From Pseudocercospora fijiensis CIRAD86 (taxonomy: Eukaryota; Ascomycota; Dothideomycetes; Mycosphaerellales; Mycosphaerellaceae), in the NCBI RefSeq assembly GCF_000340215.1, contig NW_006921538.1, forward strand, positions 3,512,372-3,576,371: a stretch of 64,000 nt of DNA, in the 5' to 3' direction. Under the pieces are notes generated by a model, which did no database searches, had not been told where the DNA came from, and saw only the letters and a list, made by a program, of their open reading frames with translations. Position numbers and translations under genes: made by a program. Positions 9,959-20,212 of the stretch are shown piece after piece (position 1 is the stretch's first letter; every line of letters begins with the position of its first letter).

Positions 9959-11682
9959 TTACAGCTCCTTATGCTCCACCGCGTACGGGGTCTTGCCGTA
10001 CGCAGCCTCTTCGGCCGCGATGACACGCACTTTCTCGCTCGCGGCAGCCCCGCCGACAACTGCCTCCGCGCCATCGAAATGCTTTGCAATTTCTTCCAGC
10101 GGCGTGTACCGGGTCTCGATGTAGAAGAAGTCTGCGGTTTCTGTCAGCTACGGCGCATTTCCGAGTAACGCATGCTCCCAAACACTCACAGACCACGAGA
10201 AGCTCGAAGGCCAGCCACACGCAGTACACGATGTAGTACTTCCACGCCAGGGCGTCCAAAGCGATCGGGTTCACATATTGGTTGAAAAAAAGAGCAACGT
10301 CGACCATCAGGAACATCAAGGTCAGGCCCTTCGCACGTAGGTTGTACGGCAGGATTTCAGCTCCGTAGCCGATCAGCATTCCGCTCCATGCCAGGTTGTA
10401 GAAGAGGTAGTAAACATAGATCATGGCTATGACAGCATTACCTTGAGCCTGGACGCCAGTCTTCGCGAATTCACCGGCGCACGCAGTCCAGATGATGAAT
10501 GCGCAAAGCATACCAGCCGTGGAGACGAGAAACAAGGTGCGGCGTCCGACGCGATCCACGACAAAGCATTGGCCAACTGCGACGATGAAGTTCATGATTT
10601 GCAAGCAGCCGTTGATGACAAGCTGGATGTCGCCGTCCGTGATTCCGATTTGATTCAAGACGAGGTTGAGATAGTACGATGCCAGACCATTGCCGGACCA
10701 TTGAGAGAACAGACCGAGGGAAAGCAAGATCAGGAGTCTGCGGCGGTTGCCTTTCGTCTTGATGAATTGCATCCAGCTGTTCCCTTCGAGAGACTTCTCG
10801 AGCTCAATGGTGTCCTTGATTTCTTGCATCTCGAGGAGCACGACCTCGTCCTGAGGGTTGCCATTCGCATGGACGTTGGCCAGAACCTGGTGGGCTTGCT
10901 CAACCTTGCCTTTGGAGATGAGAAATCGGGGGGATTCTGGCACGAACCACACGAACAAAAGCTGGAGGACAGAGGGCGCACCCTGGAGGATCGACGGAAT
11001 ACGCCAAGACCAGTTGTTGTGGATGTGCCATGTGCCGAACGTAGACCAAGCTGCAACGATCGAGCCTGCGTACCAAGTGGTGTTGTAGATGGTGGTGAAA
11101 ATGGCTCGATGCTGCGGATGCACGAGTTCCGTGATGAGGAGCGGCGAGGCTCCATGAGCAATGGCGACACCAAAGCCGAGGAAAAATCTTGCCGCAATGA
11201 ACACTGTTGGCCCATGTCAGTGTGCTTCTCACTGCAGCCACGTTCGGGGACACTGACTTCGAAAGTTGATGCTGATACTTTGCAGGACAACACCAAGAAG
11301 CATGATCAAGCAGCCAATGATGATACCCCATCTTCGTCCCAATATATCGGCAATGTATGGGACAACGGGAAGTGCAGCGAGCGAGCCAACGGACATAATG
11401 CAGGCGAATAATCCAAGCAGTGAGCCGTGCGGATGATCGAAGTCTTTCAAATTCGTCAGCGCTTGTACAATGATGGCAGCGTACACTCGACTTACACTCT
11501 TGCCAGACCTCGAGAGACTGCAGGCCATTGACCATGCTGCCATCAAACCCATTCGTGGCTGATGTCAAGACTACGAACATCAAGCAGATGTAGTTTCTTC
11601 GCAGACCAGGATCCTTGTACCAGGTCAGCTTGGGGAACTCACGTTCCGCCAGGCGAAAGGTGCCTTTTGTTGGACGATCCAT
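9959..11682 (-). CDS. MFS sugar transporter (hexose/lactose-permease-like)
   Basis: Four exons: 11682-11496, 11443-11258, 11203-10190 and 10131-9959; introns of 52, 54 and 58 bp. The splices restore family sequence: VWQE-YFDHPHGS, SINFR-MFIAARFFLG and ELLVVY-FFYIETRYTPLEE. The product is 519 aa with 12 predicted membrane segments. Sugar-porter signatures are present: the loop 2-3 motif ADILGRRWG, the PESPRFLI sequence after helix 6, the VDRVGRRTLFL repeat in the second half, and the final ETRYTPLEEIA (PETK-like). It should import a hexose or disaccharide across the plasma membrane; substrate cannot be told from sequence. The first intron uses GTAAGT; the second uses a weaker GTCAGT donor. The C-terminal tail after the last helix is about 45 residues and Ala-rich. 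The upstream region is a 900-bp divergent promoter shared with the CSA gene. Confidence 0.9.
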
Positions 11683-12583
11683 GATGGCGATGAAGGTGCG
11701 TTGTCGAGAAAGAGACTTGCAACGACGATGTTGTGAAGTTGAAGGAACGGGTCCCTTCCTGGTCGGTGGAGAACAAGCCGGTCCTTGTTGCTGGATTCAA
11801 GTTATTAAGCTCATGGGACAAGGCTATATGAGCACTCGTGCTTTGCTGGCACATTGATCCAAAATAGCCGGCAAGCACACCGCGATAACTACCACAGCCA
11901 GTACATGGGCAATGCACACGGGTGCGCCACGCCAGCCGAAGGCTTGGTTCGCAAGTTCTGGGCAGCGCACGACTGAAGCCGGGATATAAATTGATTCGTC
12001 TGCTTCGATTCGGTATATCCCTTTTTAGTCTTTCAGAAAAGCTACTGCAAGTCTGGCAGATGGATACACGAAGAAGGACCTAACCCGCGTCTCCAGATCT
12101 TCATGCAGTAGTGGTACGTCCCAAGCGTCCTGGCGCTGATTGATGGATGCACCTTGAGCCTCCCTCCGGCTAATAAAAGAGAGATTTAGCCGGCACGCAA
12201 CATCTTAGCACCGAGAGCTTCGAAGATGCATCATGCATGCTCATCTGGACATGAGATGAACGTGAAAGTTGGAATCTTGAAGGATGCCAGAGGCTGATGA
12301 CTTACTATGTATGCGTGTGCCTCGAAGCAAGATGGCGGCCCGAGGGATGGTTGTGTGCGGCGGCAATTACCGCCTCCACGTGCCAAGGTATTCTATTTCT
12401 AATCCGTCGATTCTTCCTTCTTCCAGTCATTCACGCCGACACAGCGCCGTCTCGTGCGCTCACCTCACCGAGCGAAGCTGAATAGTCCGCGAAGCTCCTG
12501 ACTGACTGACTGACTGACTGACTGGAGATGGATATGGATGCCTGGGAGAATCCGCTGGACGTCGGAAAGGTCATCGCAGGCCC
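11683..12583. promoter_or_regulatory. Divergent promoter region with a CTGA microsatellite
   Basis: A 900-bp non-coding stretch between the starts of the sugar transporter and the CSA gene. It contains a perfect CTGA tetranucleotide tract at 12498-12524, about 60 bp upstream of the CSA start. No gene or RNA recognised. Confidence 0.45.
12498..12524. repeat. CTGA tetranucleotide microsatellite
   Basis: Nearly seven perfect CTGA units in the CSA 5' flank. Length polymorphism between strains would be expected. Confidence 0.9.
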
Positions 12584-13948
12584 ATGCCCATGAATTCGTT
12601 CCTGCTGAACCGACAGCTCGGCGCCATCAGTCCACGATCACTCGCTCAAGCACAGAACGCTCGGCTGCTGGCACATCTACAGCCAGCCCTCGACCGATTC
12701 GTCCTTGAAGCACCCGATAGCCGAGCGACTAATGAGCACCTCGGGACCAAAGATCTCGCCCATGCTGCCGGCGTCGCTAGCATCGCCATCGATCGCTTTG
12801 AAGGGCGATACCTGATTTCTGGTGGAGCAGACTCTTCACTCGCCACCTGGGACGTCGAAGCAGCAAGGGAAGCGGATCCTCTGACACATGTGCCTTTGGC
12901 CGTATCACCTCGTACATCGACTCGTCTGAGCCTTGGCATTACGCACGTTTCATTCTACCCGTTTGACTCCCTGGCTTTACTGACGAGCGGATACGATGCA
13001 ACTCTCAAACTCTTCTCGTCCGAGACTCTCGAAGCATCAGCATCATTTGATCTCGGTTCCGTCGTGTACAGCCATGCGACGTCCGACATTGCTTCACACC
13101 TGCTCGTTGCCTGCGCCTCGCAGCATCCAGCAGTCCGCTTGATCGATCTCAAATCCGGCTCGGCAACGCACTCTCTGTCTGGTCACGCCGGCTCAACGCT
13201 CTCTGTAGCTTGGCATCCGCGCGATGAACATATACTTGCTTCTGGCGCGACTGACGGAGTGGTTCGGCTGTGGGACGTTCGCCGCAGTGCTAGCAGTCTC
13301 GGAGTGCTCGATATGGAAGACAGCATCGGTGTACCAGGCTACGATGGTAGAGGCACGGGCGCGCGTCGACGAGAGAAAGGCAGGTCCCACTATGGTGCTG
13401 TCAATGGTCTGAGTTGGACTGAGGATGGAAAGTATCTTCTCTCGAATGGCCAAGATGAGAGGATGCGGGTCTGGGATATGTGCACAGGCGCAAATACTCT
13501 TGTCAACTTTGGCCCTGGTCTGAAGAACTCTACCATCACAGCTTGGAATCCTCTCATTGCCCCAAGTTATTTGTCAGCCGCGGGCAATGAAGTGGTTTTC
13601 TATCCCAATCCGAAAGAAATCCTCACTTTTGATCTGCACACGGGAACCATGGAAAGTCGACTCCGTGTTCGAGGTTTACCTGGCTCTCAGAACGATGCAA
13701 GCACCAAGAACCCCAAAACACGAGCCACCTCTTTAGCCTGGCGAGCGCATCAAGTGGAGCTCTATTCCGCACATTGCGATGGAACGATCCGCTGTTGGAA
13801 GCCGCATACCCGCGAGGATATTCTGGCTGAGCGTGATGACTCCGACGATGTTGAAGCAGACGCATCTGCCGCCGAGAGAAAACGCAAGCGCGAAGAATTT
13901 GACGACATGGTAAAGAATCTCACGACCAAGAAGATCACATTCACGTGA
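12584..13948 (+). CDS. CSA/ERCC8-type WD40 repair protein (Rad28-like)
   Basis: A 454-residue single-exon WD40 protein. The N-terminal MNSFLLNRQLGAISP resembles the start of CSA (ERCC8), which begins with a short helical motif before the propeller; the second Met (12590) fits that best. Seven propeller blades can be followed: SGGADSSLATWD, LTSGYDATLKLF, CASQHPAVRLID, ASGATDGVVRLWD, LLSNGQDERMRVWD, a variant blade near residue 330 and YSAHCDGTIRCW. The C-terminus is basic and acidic mixed (AERKRKREEFDD), likely nuclear. CSA is the substrate receptor of a DDB1-CUL4 ubiquitin ligase that acts with CSB at stalled RNA polymerase II in transcription-coupled repair. The long insert after blade 4 (about residues 240-265, Gly/Arg-rich) is a fungal feature. 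STK19, a partner of CSA in mammals, is 10 kb upstream. Confidence 0.8.
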   Translation: MPMNSFLLNRQLGAISPRSLAQAQNARLLAHLQPALDRFVLEAPDSRATNEHLGTKDLAHAAGVASIAIDRFEGRYLISGGADSSLATWDVEAAREADPLTHVPLAVSPRTSTRLSLGITHVSFYPFDSLALLTSGYDATLKLFSSETLEASASFDLGSVVYSHATSDIASHLLVACASQHPAVRLIDLKSGSATHSLSGHAGSTLSVAWHPRDEHILASGATDGVVRLWDVRRSASSLGVLDMEDSIGVPGYDGRGTGARRREKGRSHYGAVNGLSWTEDGKYLLSNGQDERMRVWDMCTGANTLVNFGPGLKNSTITAWNPLIAPSYLSAAGNEVVFYPNPKEILTFDLHTGTMESRLRVRGLPGSQNDASTKNPKTRATSLAWRAHQVELYSAHCDGTIRCWKPHTREDILAERDDSDDVEADASAAERKRKREEFDDMVKNLTTKKITFT

Positions 13949-14134
13949 GAGACGATATGACTCAAGCTCTTTTGTATCTTAAATGCTTCCTCAAGGTACC
14001 GTCTCCAGTGCCTTCTCCATCCTTGGTCATTATCATGTATGCGTCGATCGCTTAGTGAAGCCTCAGTGAAGGATAGCGCGCCGACCACTTCCTGCTCAAT
14101 CACCGTGTCACATCGTCAAATCTACCAGCTCAGC

Positions 14135-15818
14135 TCAGCCCATCCGGTACTTGCTGTTCTCTCTCCATCTGGACCCAAATAGGAAGAGCAATATTGGCAG
14201 AGGCCACAGCACCAACGTAATGAATCCAAATAGTCCCAGACCCCATTTCGGCATCAGATCGCTCGTGATGTCTTGCAACATCACTAAAGGTAGGAACGCT
14301 CCAGCCAGAATACGCCCAACAGCCTGAGACGTAATCGCGCTTAGGGTCCCAGCCGGTGCGAAAAGATCGAAAGTGTAAGGCACAATCGAGAAAGTGATCA
14401 TTGACGAGCCCCAAATGAAGAAGGCTGTGCCAGTAATCGGCACGATGGGTTGATGATTTGGATTGACGGTGTTGGCTGCAGGCATACGTCAGCTGTGTGT
14501 CAACGAGGGGACTTGATGGATGATTCTTACCAACCCAGAACAAAGCGCCGTTGATGAACATTGTTCCAGGAATTGCAGGCAACACGCGGTAGTCGATTGC
14601 TCGTGCACTGTTCCGGAGCTCCTCGGGCAGGTATCTCCGGACATGTGCATTGGACAGCTGCTCAATCGCGATGACTGAGATCGCTCCCAGTCCCGATCCA
14701 CAGACCGCGCCCAGGAATGCTTTGCCGATTCGTACAATAGAGAAGCCGGGCCCCGTGGGCGGCACAGGTGCCAATGCAGCAGGTACCGAGATGAACCATT
14801 GGAAAGTCAAGAGCCAGGTAATAAACATGATAGTGGTACACAATGTGACGACAGGCTCAGTGAACAACATTGTGAATGGCTGAAGGATCGTCACTTTGGC
14901 CATCTTTGGCAAAGTCACGCCTGATTCTGCAGGAGACTGGCTCGCAACAACTGCTGCTCGAGTTTGCTTCTAAGATCGACGAGGGATCTCGCGCTGATAG
15001 CTTTCCGACATGCCAAGAGCTAGCACCAACACTGCTGCAGCGAGACAGACGGGAAAGTATTGCGTCCAGCGCCAGTCATTTGTGGCATTCACAAGGTAGC
15101 CTCCAAAGAAGGGACCTGAAAAGTATCAGCATAGCGACAATGCTAGAGCAGAGACAGGCTTACCGAACGCAGCACCCCAAAGCTGGCCAGACCTTGCACA
15201 GCATAGTAGGTGTTCGTCGTCTCCGCACTCCAGATATCTGCGAATGTGCCTTCTAGCAACACCAAACATGGTCCGCCAAAGAATCCCGCAAAGAAGCGGC
15301 AGACGAGACCCTGTGACTGTTCGGGACAGCCCTCCGCCAAGATTGAAGATCGCGTTCAGGAAGAGATAGGTTGGGTAGGAGATGGATCTGCCTACTCTCT
15401 CCGTGACGTGCGGGACCCAAATCGGTGCAAAGGCGATTCCAAACAAGTACAGCGAGAAGCCGGCAATGAAGTCCTCGGGTATCATCGGGTTGAGGTCGAA
15501 ATGCCTAGCGAAAGGGACTTTGGCGGCCGTGCAGGTAGTAAGACCTATAGCGCTGGCAGTGAATACACGTTAGCCCAAGGAAGCTATTAGTCGCAGAGTT
15601 GGAACGCACACTGAGAAAGCGCATGCCCAGGCTTGAAATGAAGTCAAAATGCGTCGATCGAAAGGCCAGTTCTGGGGATTGACGGGATCTTCAGGTGCCA
15701 GCGAGTGCGACAGGACAGCGCTCGCCAACATAACCTTGCCTTGGTCATGCTGCTGTGGAATGCCTTGCTCTGTATCTCGTCGCTCCTTCGAAGCACCATT
15801 CCCGTGCTCGTCCATCAT
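14135..15818 (-). pseudogene. MFS drug-transporter (DHA1-like) gene with two frameshifts and a stop
   Basis: Four exons can be drawn: 15818-15610, 15552-15164, 15115-14530 and 14475-14135, with introns of 57, 48 and 54 bp. The parts read as a DHA1 multidrug-type transporter: NPQNWP before helix 1, FSVAIGLTTC across the first splice, VCRFFAGFFGGP with EGTFADIW in helices 4-5, DWRWTQYF, SESYQREIPRR in the central loop, and the ATAFFIWGSS-like second half. Three lesions break it. An extra G near 15330-15332 shifts the frame, a missing G in the run at 15175-15178 shifts it back (so about 50 residues are read wrongly), and an in-frame TAG stands at 14970-14972 in the central loop. The two indels sit in G-runs and could be sequence errors; the TAG is harder to explain away. 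I infer a decaying gene. It would have exported small toxic compounds. Confidence 0.65.
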
Positions 15819-16294
15819 CGCTGTTACTCGTTGGATCAGGGTGGCGATTTGATCAGGCTCGACGAATGATGTTTAGATGTGTGTGTATGCTGGATGCAAT
15901 GAAAGAAAAAAGGCCTGAAGCTCCTGAAGCTGTCCTGCCAACCTATATAGCGGTCTTGCCCGGGGATGTTCGAAGACCGGCATCAGCTTCACCGTATGGT
16001 CGCGCATAACTCAATCCTTGACACACACAATGGTATGGCGTAAGCGGATGCGGGTTGGCCTGGACATCGATCAGTGGACATTGGACGATCAAAAGGTTCC
16101 ACAACAGCCAGCGCTGGACCGGAAGATTGTGTAGATTCCAAAGCTATCGCGACTGACAGTGTGCGCAACTTGATTGAGAGCAGTGCATTCATAGTATGGA
16201 ATCATGAGTCTGCGTCTGGCAAAGATCGGCGTCAGCCACAAGTGTCCCGAGACGTTCGCCGAAGGGTTCGGTGTTCGACGAGCTGCTGCTGGGC
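15819..16294. other. Intergenic region, no gene recognised
   Basis: Between two pseudogenes. No coding or RNA feature recognised. Confidence 0.4.
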
Positions 16295-17033
16295 TCAGCC
16301 TTCACAGCCTCGACAAAAATGTACCTCAAATGTCCTCTCCATGAATGCCTCAACTGTCTTGTCCGGCTTCAGCCTTGATGGTGGTGGCATGGTCTGCACC
16401 GTCATCCCTGTCAACGACTTCGCCCCTGAAAGTGCAACGTACGCCTGGCCAGGTGGTAATTGCAGGAAATCACCGGCAATGAGTACTTGAACGCCACCAA
16501 AAGGGATTGGGTTATCAGGTGTTGATAATGCCTCGTCCATCATTGCCGACAGTCGTGTTAACATATTCGCTTCTACCATGCTGGTTTCGTCGATGATCAA
16601 GACGTCTGTATCCGAGAAGCGTTTCCATACTTGCTTTTGGTGGGCGACTTCGCGAACAGCCTCCAGTGAGCCCTGAGCAAGCTTGATAGACCAACCAGCA
16701 TAGGTATGGAAGGTTGTACCTTGCCCGTAACACTTGCCCCCACAGCCCCAGGTACAACCAGCTGCGCTATGGTTCACATACATGTAATTCACGGCTTCTC
16801 GGATGGCAGATTCGGCACCGCTGGACTGTATGGATCCCTTCCTGGTCCTGAAATGAATTTGAATAAATCAAAGAAGTAGGCTAGGAGATTTTGCCAGAGA
16901 GCTTACCTGGGAAAGGAGACGAAGAGATTGCCACGGAATCCAGAGACCTGCTTCTCGGCACCATTCGGACCGTACCAGTCAAAGTAGAAGCCAGGGTTAT
17001 GGCCGCGTAGCACGCAGTATACTTCCTAGGCAT
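16295..17033 (-). pseudogene. RNase H1 hybrid-binding domain / PIF1-type helicase remnant
   Basis: Read on the minus strand, the remnant starts at an ATG (17033) followed by MPRKY and, one base out of frame, CVLRGHNPGFYFDWYG and KQVSGF: the RNase H1 N-terminal (viroplasmin-like) domain that binds RNA/DNA hybrids. A 59-bp intron (16906-16848) joins it to a stretch ending AVNYMYVNH. Next comes a PIF1-family helicase, but only in pieces: GTTFHTYAGWS (motif after Walker A), Walker B DVLIIDETSM, then GDFLQLPP fused directly to GQAYVALSGAKSL, which belongs to motif VI some 300 residues later in intact PIF1. Walker A is missing. So there is one frameshift near 17019 and at least two internal deletions (about 16730-16745 and 16447-16452). 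Intact relatives would unwind DNA or R-loops. Not functional as it stands. Confidence 0.6.
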
Positions 17034-17426
17034 TGTAGTGCAAAAGGAGGATAGAAAGGGCTGGTGTGTCTGCGCGTGTCAGCGACCATGATGGCGACAA
17101 TGGCGTTGGAGGCGTCTCTGGCTTTGTCGGACCATCTATATCGCCGTCGCCGTCGCCGTCGCCATCACAACCGGCCACATCCGCCGGCCTCTTTCCCAGC
17201 GCCGGAGTCCTCGCTGCAGCCGCGGTGGTGGACAAGAGCAAGAGGTCAGCGGAGACGCCCGTTGGTGGCGCTTGGCGTGGGCGGCGCGTGGGCGGCGCGT
17301 GGTCGTCGCGTGGGTCGATGTGGACGGCCGACAACATCATTGAGTTGAATTATACGTACTCCTCTCTACACTTCAAGGCTGCCTCCATCCATCCCAGGCG
17401 AGGAGTAGGAGCATACCTCGCTCAAC
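17034..17426. other. Intergenic region with GC-rich simple repeats
   Basis: About 390 bp between the helicase remnant and the LRR gene. It holds a CGCCGT hexamer tract near 17141-17165 and a GTGGGCGGCGC repeat near 17275-17310. Open frames across it are low-complexity and I do not accept them as genes. Confidence 0.45.
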
Positions 17427-18962
17427 ATGGCTTTGCCGCTGACCTCCTCGCCGCCATTATTCCCAACTGAGCCTCCTTCCTCTCCGGCATTCCTCCCCGT
17501 ATTGGATCGTAATCGAAAAAGAGGACTATCTGAGTACGACAACAGCAGCGATCCGCTGTTCTCCGATGACACGTCGGGTGCTGAGGATGTCACTGGCTAT
17601 GAGAGGCCAAAGCGAAAGCGCATGTTCAAAGGGCCGTGGTATAATTTGGGCAGTAAGCACAGCTTGAGAGAGGGCATGGCGAAGAGGGATTCGGTTAGGA
17701 ATGTCGACAGTGGTGTATGGATGGGGAGTGACGGCAGCGAGGAGAGTGTAGACAGTACGGTTGCTGAGGGCAGCAAGATACGCCTCCCGAACCATGCGGC
17801 CATCGAAAGAGCGCCGCTGACCGCTGAGGCCTTGGCGCGGTCCATCATCGACCATTGCGTGGAAGATGGCAAAGAGGCCGTAGATCTTTCTGATATCGGC
17901 TTGACCGAATTGTCTTCTGCCACCCTCAGACCGCTGCATCAGCTCATTCGGCACTCTCACATCGACTTAAGCCACCCTCCATCCGAGACAGAATTCGCTC
18001 CGTTGACACCTTCCATCAAGCTCTTTCTGGCCAAGAATTCCCTCACTTCTCTTCCGCCCGAGTTGTTCAGTCTGGAGAACCTGACTGTGCTCAGCCTTCG
18101 AAGCAATGAGCTCACGGAGATCCCACCTGGCATCGCCCGGTTGAAGAAGCTCAAAGAACTAAACATCTCTGGTAATCGAATACAGTGTCTACCTTGGGAG
18201 CTCCTTGATCTGATCTGCTGTCGTGATGGCCACACCACAGTAAACATACGGCCCAACCCTCTGCTCGAGCCTACTGAGATTTCAGGGTCATCAGGTCTGG
18301 CCAAGCTTCACATGGTACCGATTGCAAAAGAAGAGTTGAGCCGACATGGAGACACGAGAGCCTACTGCGAACGTCTCAGAAGCATCGGCTCGGAAAATGG
18401 AGCATTGGACCTGCGGACTGAGTTGGAGATTCGGCTGAAGCTAGGTCGCATGCTTAGAAACCAGTACATCCAGGAGTCTGCACAAGCTGGAGCCGAGCCC
18501 GTCGTCTGCCGCGAAGAGCTCATATATCTGGTTTCCTCAGCTGTGCGATATCTTGACATCGATGGCAGTCCAGCCAGCAGACGAGATGCCGCTGTCGATT
18601 GCACTGCTACCGCGTCCGACTTGCATGATCGTTCCCGCCAGCTGAATGCCGTGCCATCGCTTTTCGAGCTCGCCACTCGGGCCACTCAGGCCAACTTCAG
18701 TCTCGACGATATTCCGGCAGAATTACCTGTCCGTGTGAGAACAGCCTTGCAGCAAGCAGCAACAAGCTTGGAATTGGGTAATCAGCAGTGTTCGACGTGC
18801 AGCCGAACATTTGTGGCTGCCAGGGCCGAATGGGTGGAGTACTGGTTCAGCGGCTTTCCATCTCAGCCGGAACTCAGTCAAGAAGCAGTGCTTCCATTTT
18901 CCAGGAGAGCGTGCAGCTGGCGGTGTGCTTTGCCATCTGAGACGGGCTCCTTTCGATTTTGA
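17427..18962 (+). CDS. Leucine-rich-repeat protein with C-terminal Cys motif
   Basis: A 511-residue single-exon protein. Residues 1-140 are Pro/Ser-rich with a basic patch (RPKRKR). From about residue 150 to 290 there are LRR units: IKLFLAKNSLTSLPPELF, LTVLSLRSNELTEIPPGIA and LKELNISGNRIQCLPWELL, the SDS22-like 23-residue type. The second half (about 330-450) is helical and unrecognised. Near residue 455 a CSTCSRTF motif is followed by AEWVEYWF, and two more Cys lie near the C-terminus, which could make a zinc site. Similar LRR proteins are widespread in Pezizomycotina and remain uncharacterised; LRRs suggest a protein-binding scaffold. The basic patch suggests nuclear location. It stands alone with no clear operon-like partner. 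Confidence 0.8.
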   Translation: MALPLTSSPPLFPTEPPSSPAFLPVLDRNRKRGLSEYDNSSDPLFSDDTSGAEDVTGYERPKRKRMFKGPWYNLGSKHSLREGMAKRDSVRNVDSGVWMGSDGSEESVDSTVAEGSKIRLPNHAAIERAPLTAEALARSIIDHCVEDGKEAVDLSDIGLTELSSATLRPLHQLIRHSHIDLSHPPSETEFAPLTPSIKLFLAKNSLTSLPPELFSLENLTVLSLRSNELTEIPPGIARLKKLKELNISGNRIQCLPWELLDLICCRDGHTTVNIRPNPLLEPTEISGSSGLAKLHMVPIAKEELSRHGDTRAYCERLRSIGSENGALDLRTELEIRLKLGRMLRNQYIQESAQAGAEPVVCREELIYLVSSAVRYLDIDGSPASRRDAAVDCTATASDLHDRSRQLNAVPSLFELATRATQANFSLDDIPAELPVRVRTALQQAATSLELGNQQCSTCSRTFVAARAEWVEYWFSGFPSQPELSQEAVLPFSRRACSWRCALPSETGSFRF

Positions 18963-19201
18963 TTTATGTAATGTAATGAATGTATAGATGACTGACTGTA
19001 CAGATGGAGATATTCTTTAGCGCTGATGGTGTCCGATCTCTGCCTTTTTAGAAGCACTCCATGACCCCAGTCGCCTCAAATCTAGAGGGCGATCTTTGTC
19101 GACAGCCGGGCAAGAGCCAAAGAACGCCTGAGAAATGGGCCGAGGATCTCTGGCATACAAAGCCTCGACACAAAGTTACCTCTGCAATCTCATCCTTCAC
19201 C

Positions 19202-20212
19202 ATGACGGAAAGTTTTGAGGCTTGGATGAAGTTTGTCTTATTCGTCGCCAAATGGCTCGGTCTTGTTGCGATTGTCCGCTGGATCTTCACGCTCGTCGAT
19301 GTTGTTGTGACAAGGTTGCTGATCAGATCATCAAAGCTTCAAGACTATCATCGTGAAGGCGAAGCCTGCTGGGCATTAGTAGGCATTACTGATCTTCCGA
19401 CAGGCTCTGCTAATAGTGTTCAGGTCACCGGGTCCTCGGACGGCATAGGCTACGGCTTCGCACAAGAACTCCTCTCCCGTGGCTTCAACGTTCTCTTGCA
19501 CGGCCGAAATGGAATGAAACTTCTTTCATGTTCCAAGGACCTACAGTCTCAATATCCTCACCGCCAGATTCAATATGTCGTATCAGACTCCTCCCGGTCG
19601 GATGGCTCGTACCTTCTGGTAGCGCGAAGAGCTGAAAGCCTCCCTGGAAAGCTCACAGTCCTGATCAACAACATCGGCGGTCAAACCCTGACACCACAAT
19701 TTGCACCACACTGGAGCCTGCCGCACACCGATATCGATGCGACGATGAACATGAATATGCGTTTCGCCGCTCATCTGACCAAAGCTCTTTTCCCGCTACT
19801 TCGCCACAGTCACCTCGGTATAAGTCTCAATTGTGGCTCCACCGGCGGTCTTCTTGGAGTACCTTATTTAGCAACCTACACAGCATCCAAAGCCTTCGTT
19901 CACACATTTACAGAGGCGCTGAAGACAGAATTGCTGGCCGAGAAGGTGAATAATGTAGAAACCATGGGCTTTGTGATTGGCAATACTGATTCGAATACTA
20001 ACAAGGAAAAGATTCCTTTCTTGACGGTGACCAGCAGAGAATGCGCGAAAGCTTGTCTCGATCGCATTGGGTGTGGGAGGACGTTGGTGGTACCCCACTG
20101 GAAGCACATGTTGCAGGTCTGGATAGGTGATTGTATGCCCGAGGCGATGAAGAGGAAGGTGATGGGCGATGAGATGAGGGCGAGGATGGAGAGGGAGAGG
20201 AAGATAGGGTAG
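19202..20212 (+). CDS. Short-chain dehydrogenase/reductase, membrane-anchored (17-beta-HSD/KAR-like)
   Basis: Exons 19202-19378 and 19424-20212 (321 aa). The 45-bp intron (GTAGGC, branch TGCTAAT, acceptor TTCAG) is phase 0 and its removal joins WAL to VTGSSDGIG, the Rossmann cofactor motif TGxxxGIG. Other SDR landmarks: NNIGG (the NNAG motif), the catalytic Ser in LNCGSTGG, and Y-x-x-x-K in YTASKAF. The N-terminus (FVLFVAKWLGLVAIVRWIF) is a membrane anchor, and the overall shape matches very-long-chain 3-oxoacyl-CoA reductase and hydroxysteroid dehydrogenase relatives in the ER. The exact substrate is unknown. The ATG at 19202 was chosen because the hydrophobic anchor begins shortly after; an upstream in-frame ATG at 19061 adds unconserved sequence. 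The C-terminus is a charged helix (MERERKIG). The intron contains no stop and is a multiple of three. Confidence 0.85.
   Translation: MTESFEAWMKFVLFVAKWLGLVAIVRWIFTLVDVVVTRLLIRSSKLQDYHREGEACWALVGITDLPTGSANSVQVTGSSDGIGYGFAQELLSRGFNVLLHGRNGMKLLSCSKDLQSQYPHRQIQYVVSDSSRSDGSYLLVARRAESLPGKLTVLINNIGGQTLTPQFAPHWSLPHTDIDATMNMNMRFAAHLTKALFPLLRHSHLGISLNCGSTGGLLGVPYLATYTASKAFVHTFTEALKTELLAEKVNNVETMGFVIGNTDSNTNKEKIPFLTVTSRECAKACLDRIGCGRTLVVPHWKHMLQVWIGDCMPEAMKRKVMGDEMRARMERERKIG

Noticed and set aside
14125..14140. AGCTCAGCTCAG-type short repeats here and near 45275 and 47130 as a shared regulatory motif
   Set aside because: Simple pentanucleotide slippage at three unrelated positions (one in a 3' end); no common context.
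14135..15818. The MFS gene being intact through other splice sites
   Set aside because: No GT-AG pair can remove the TAG at 14970 or correct the two single-base shifts while keeping conserved helices.
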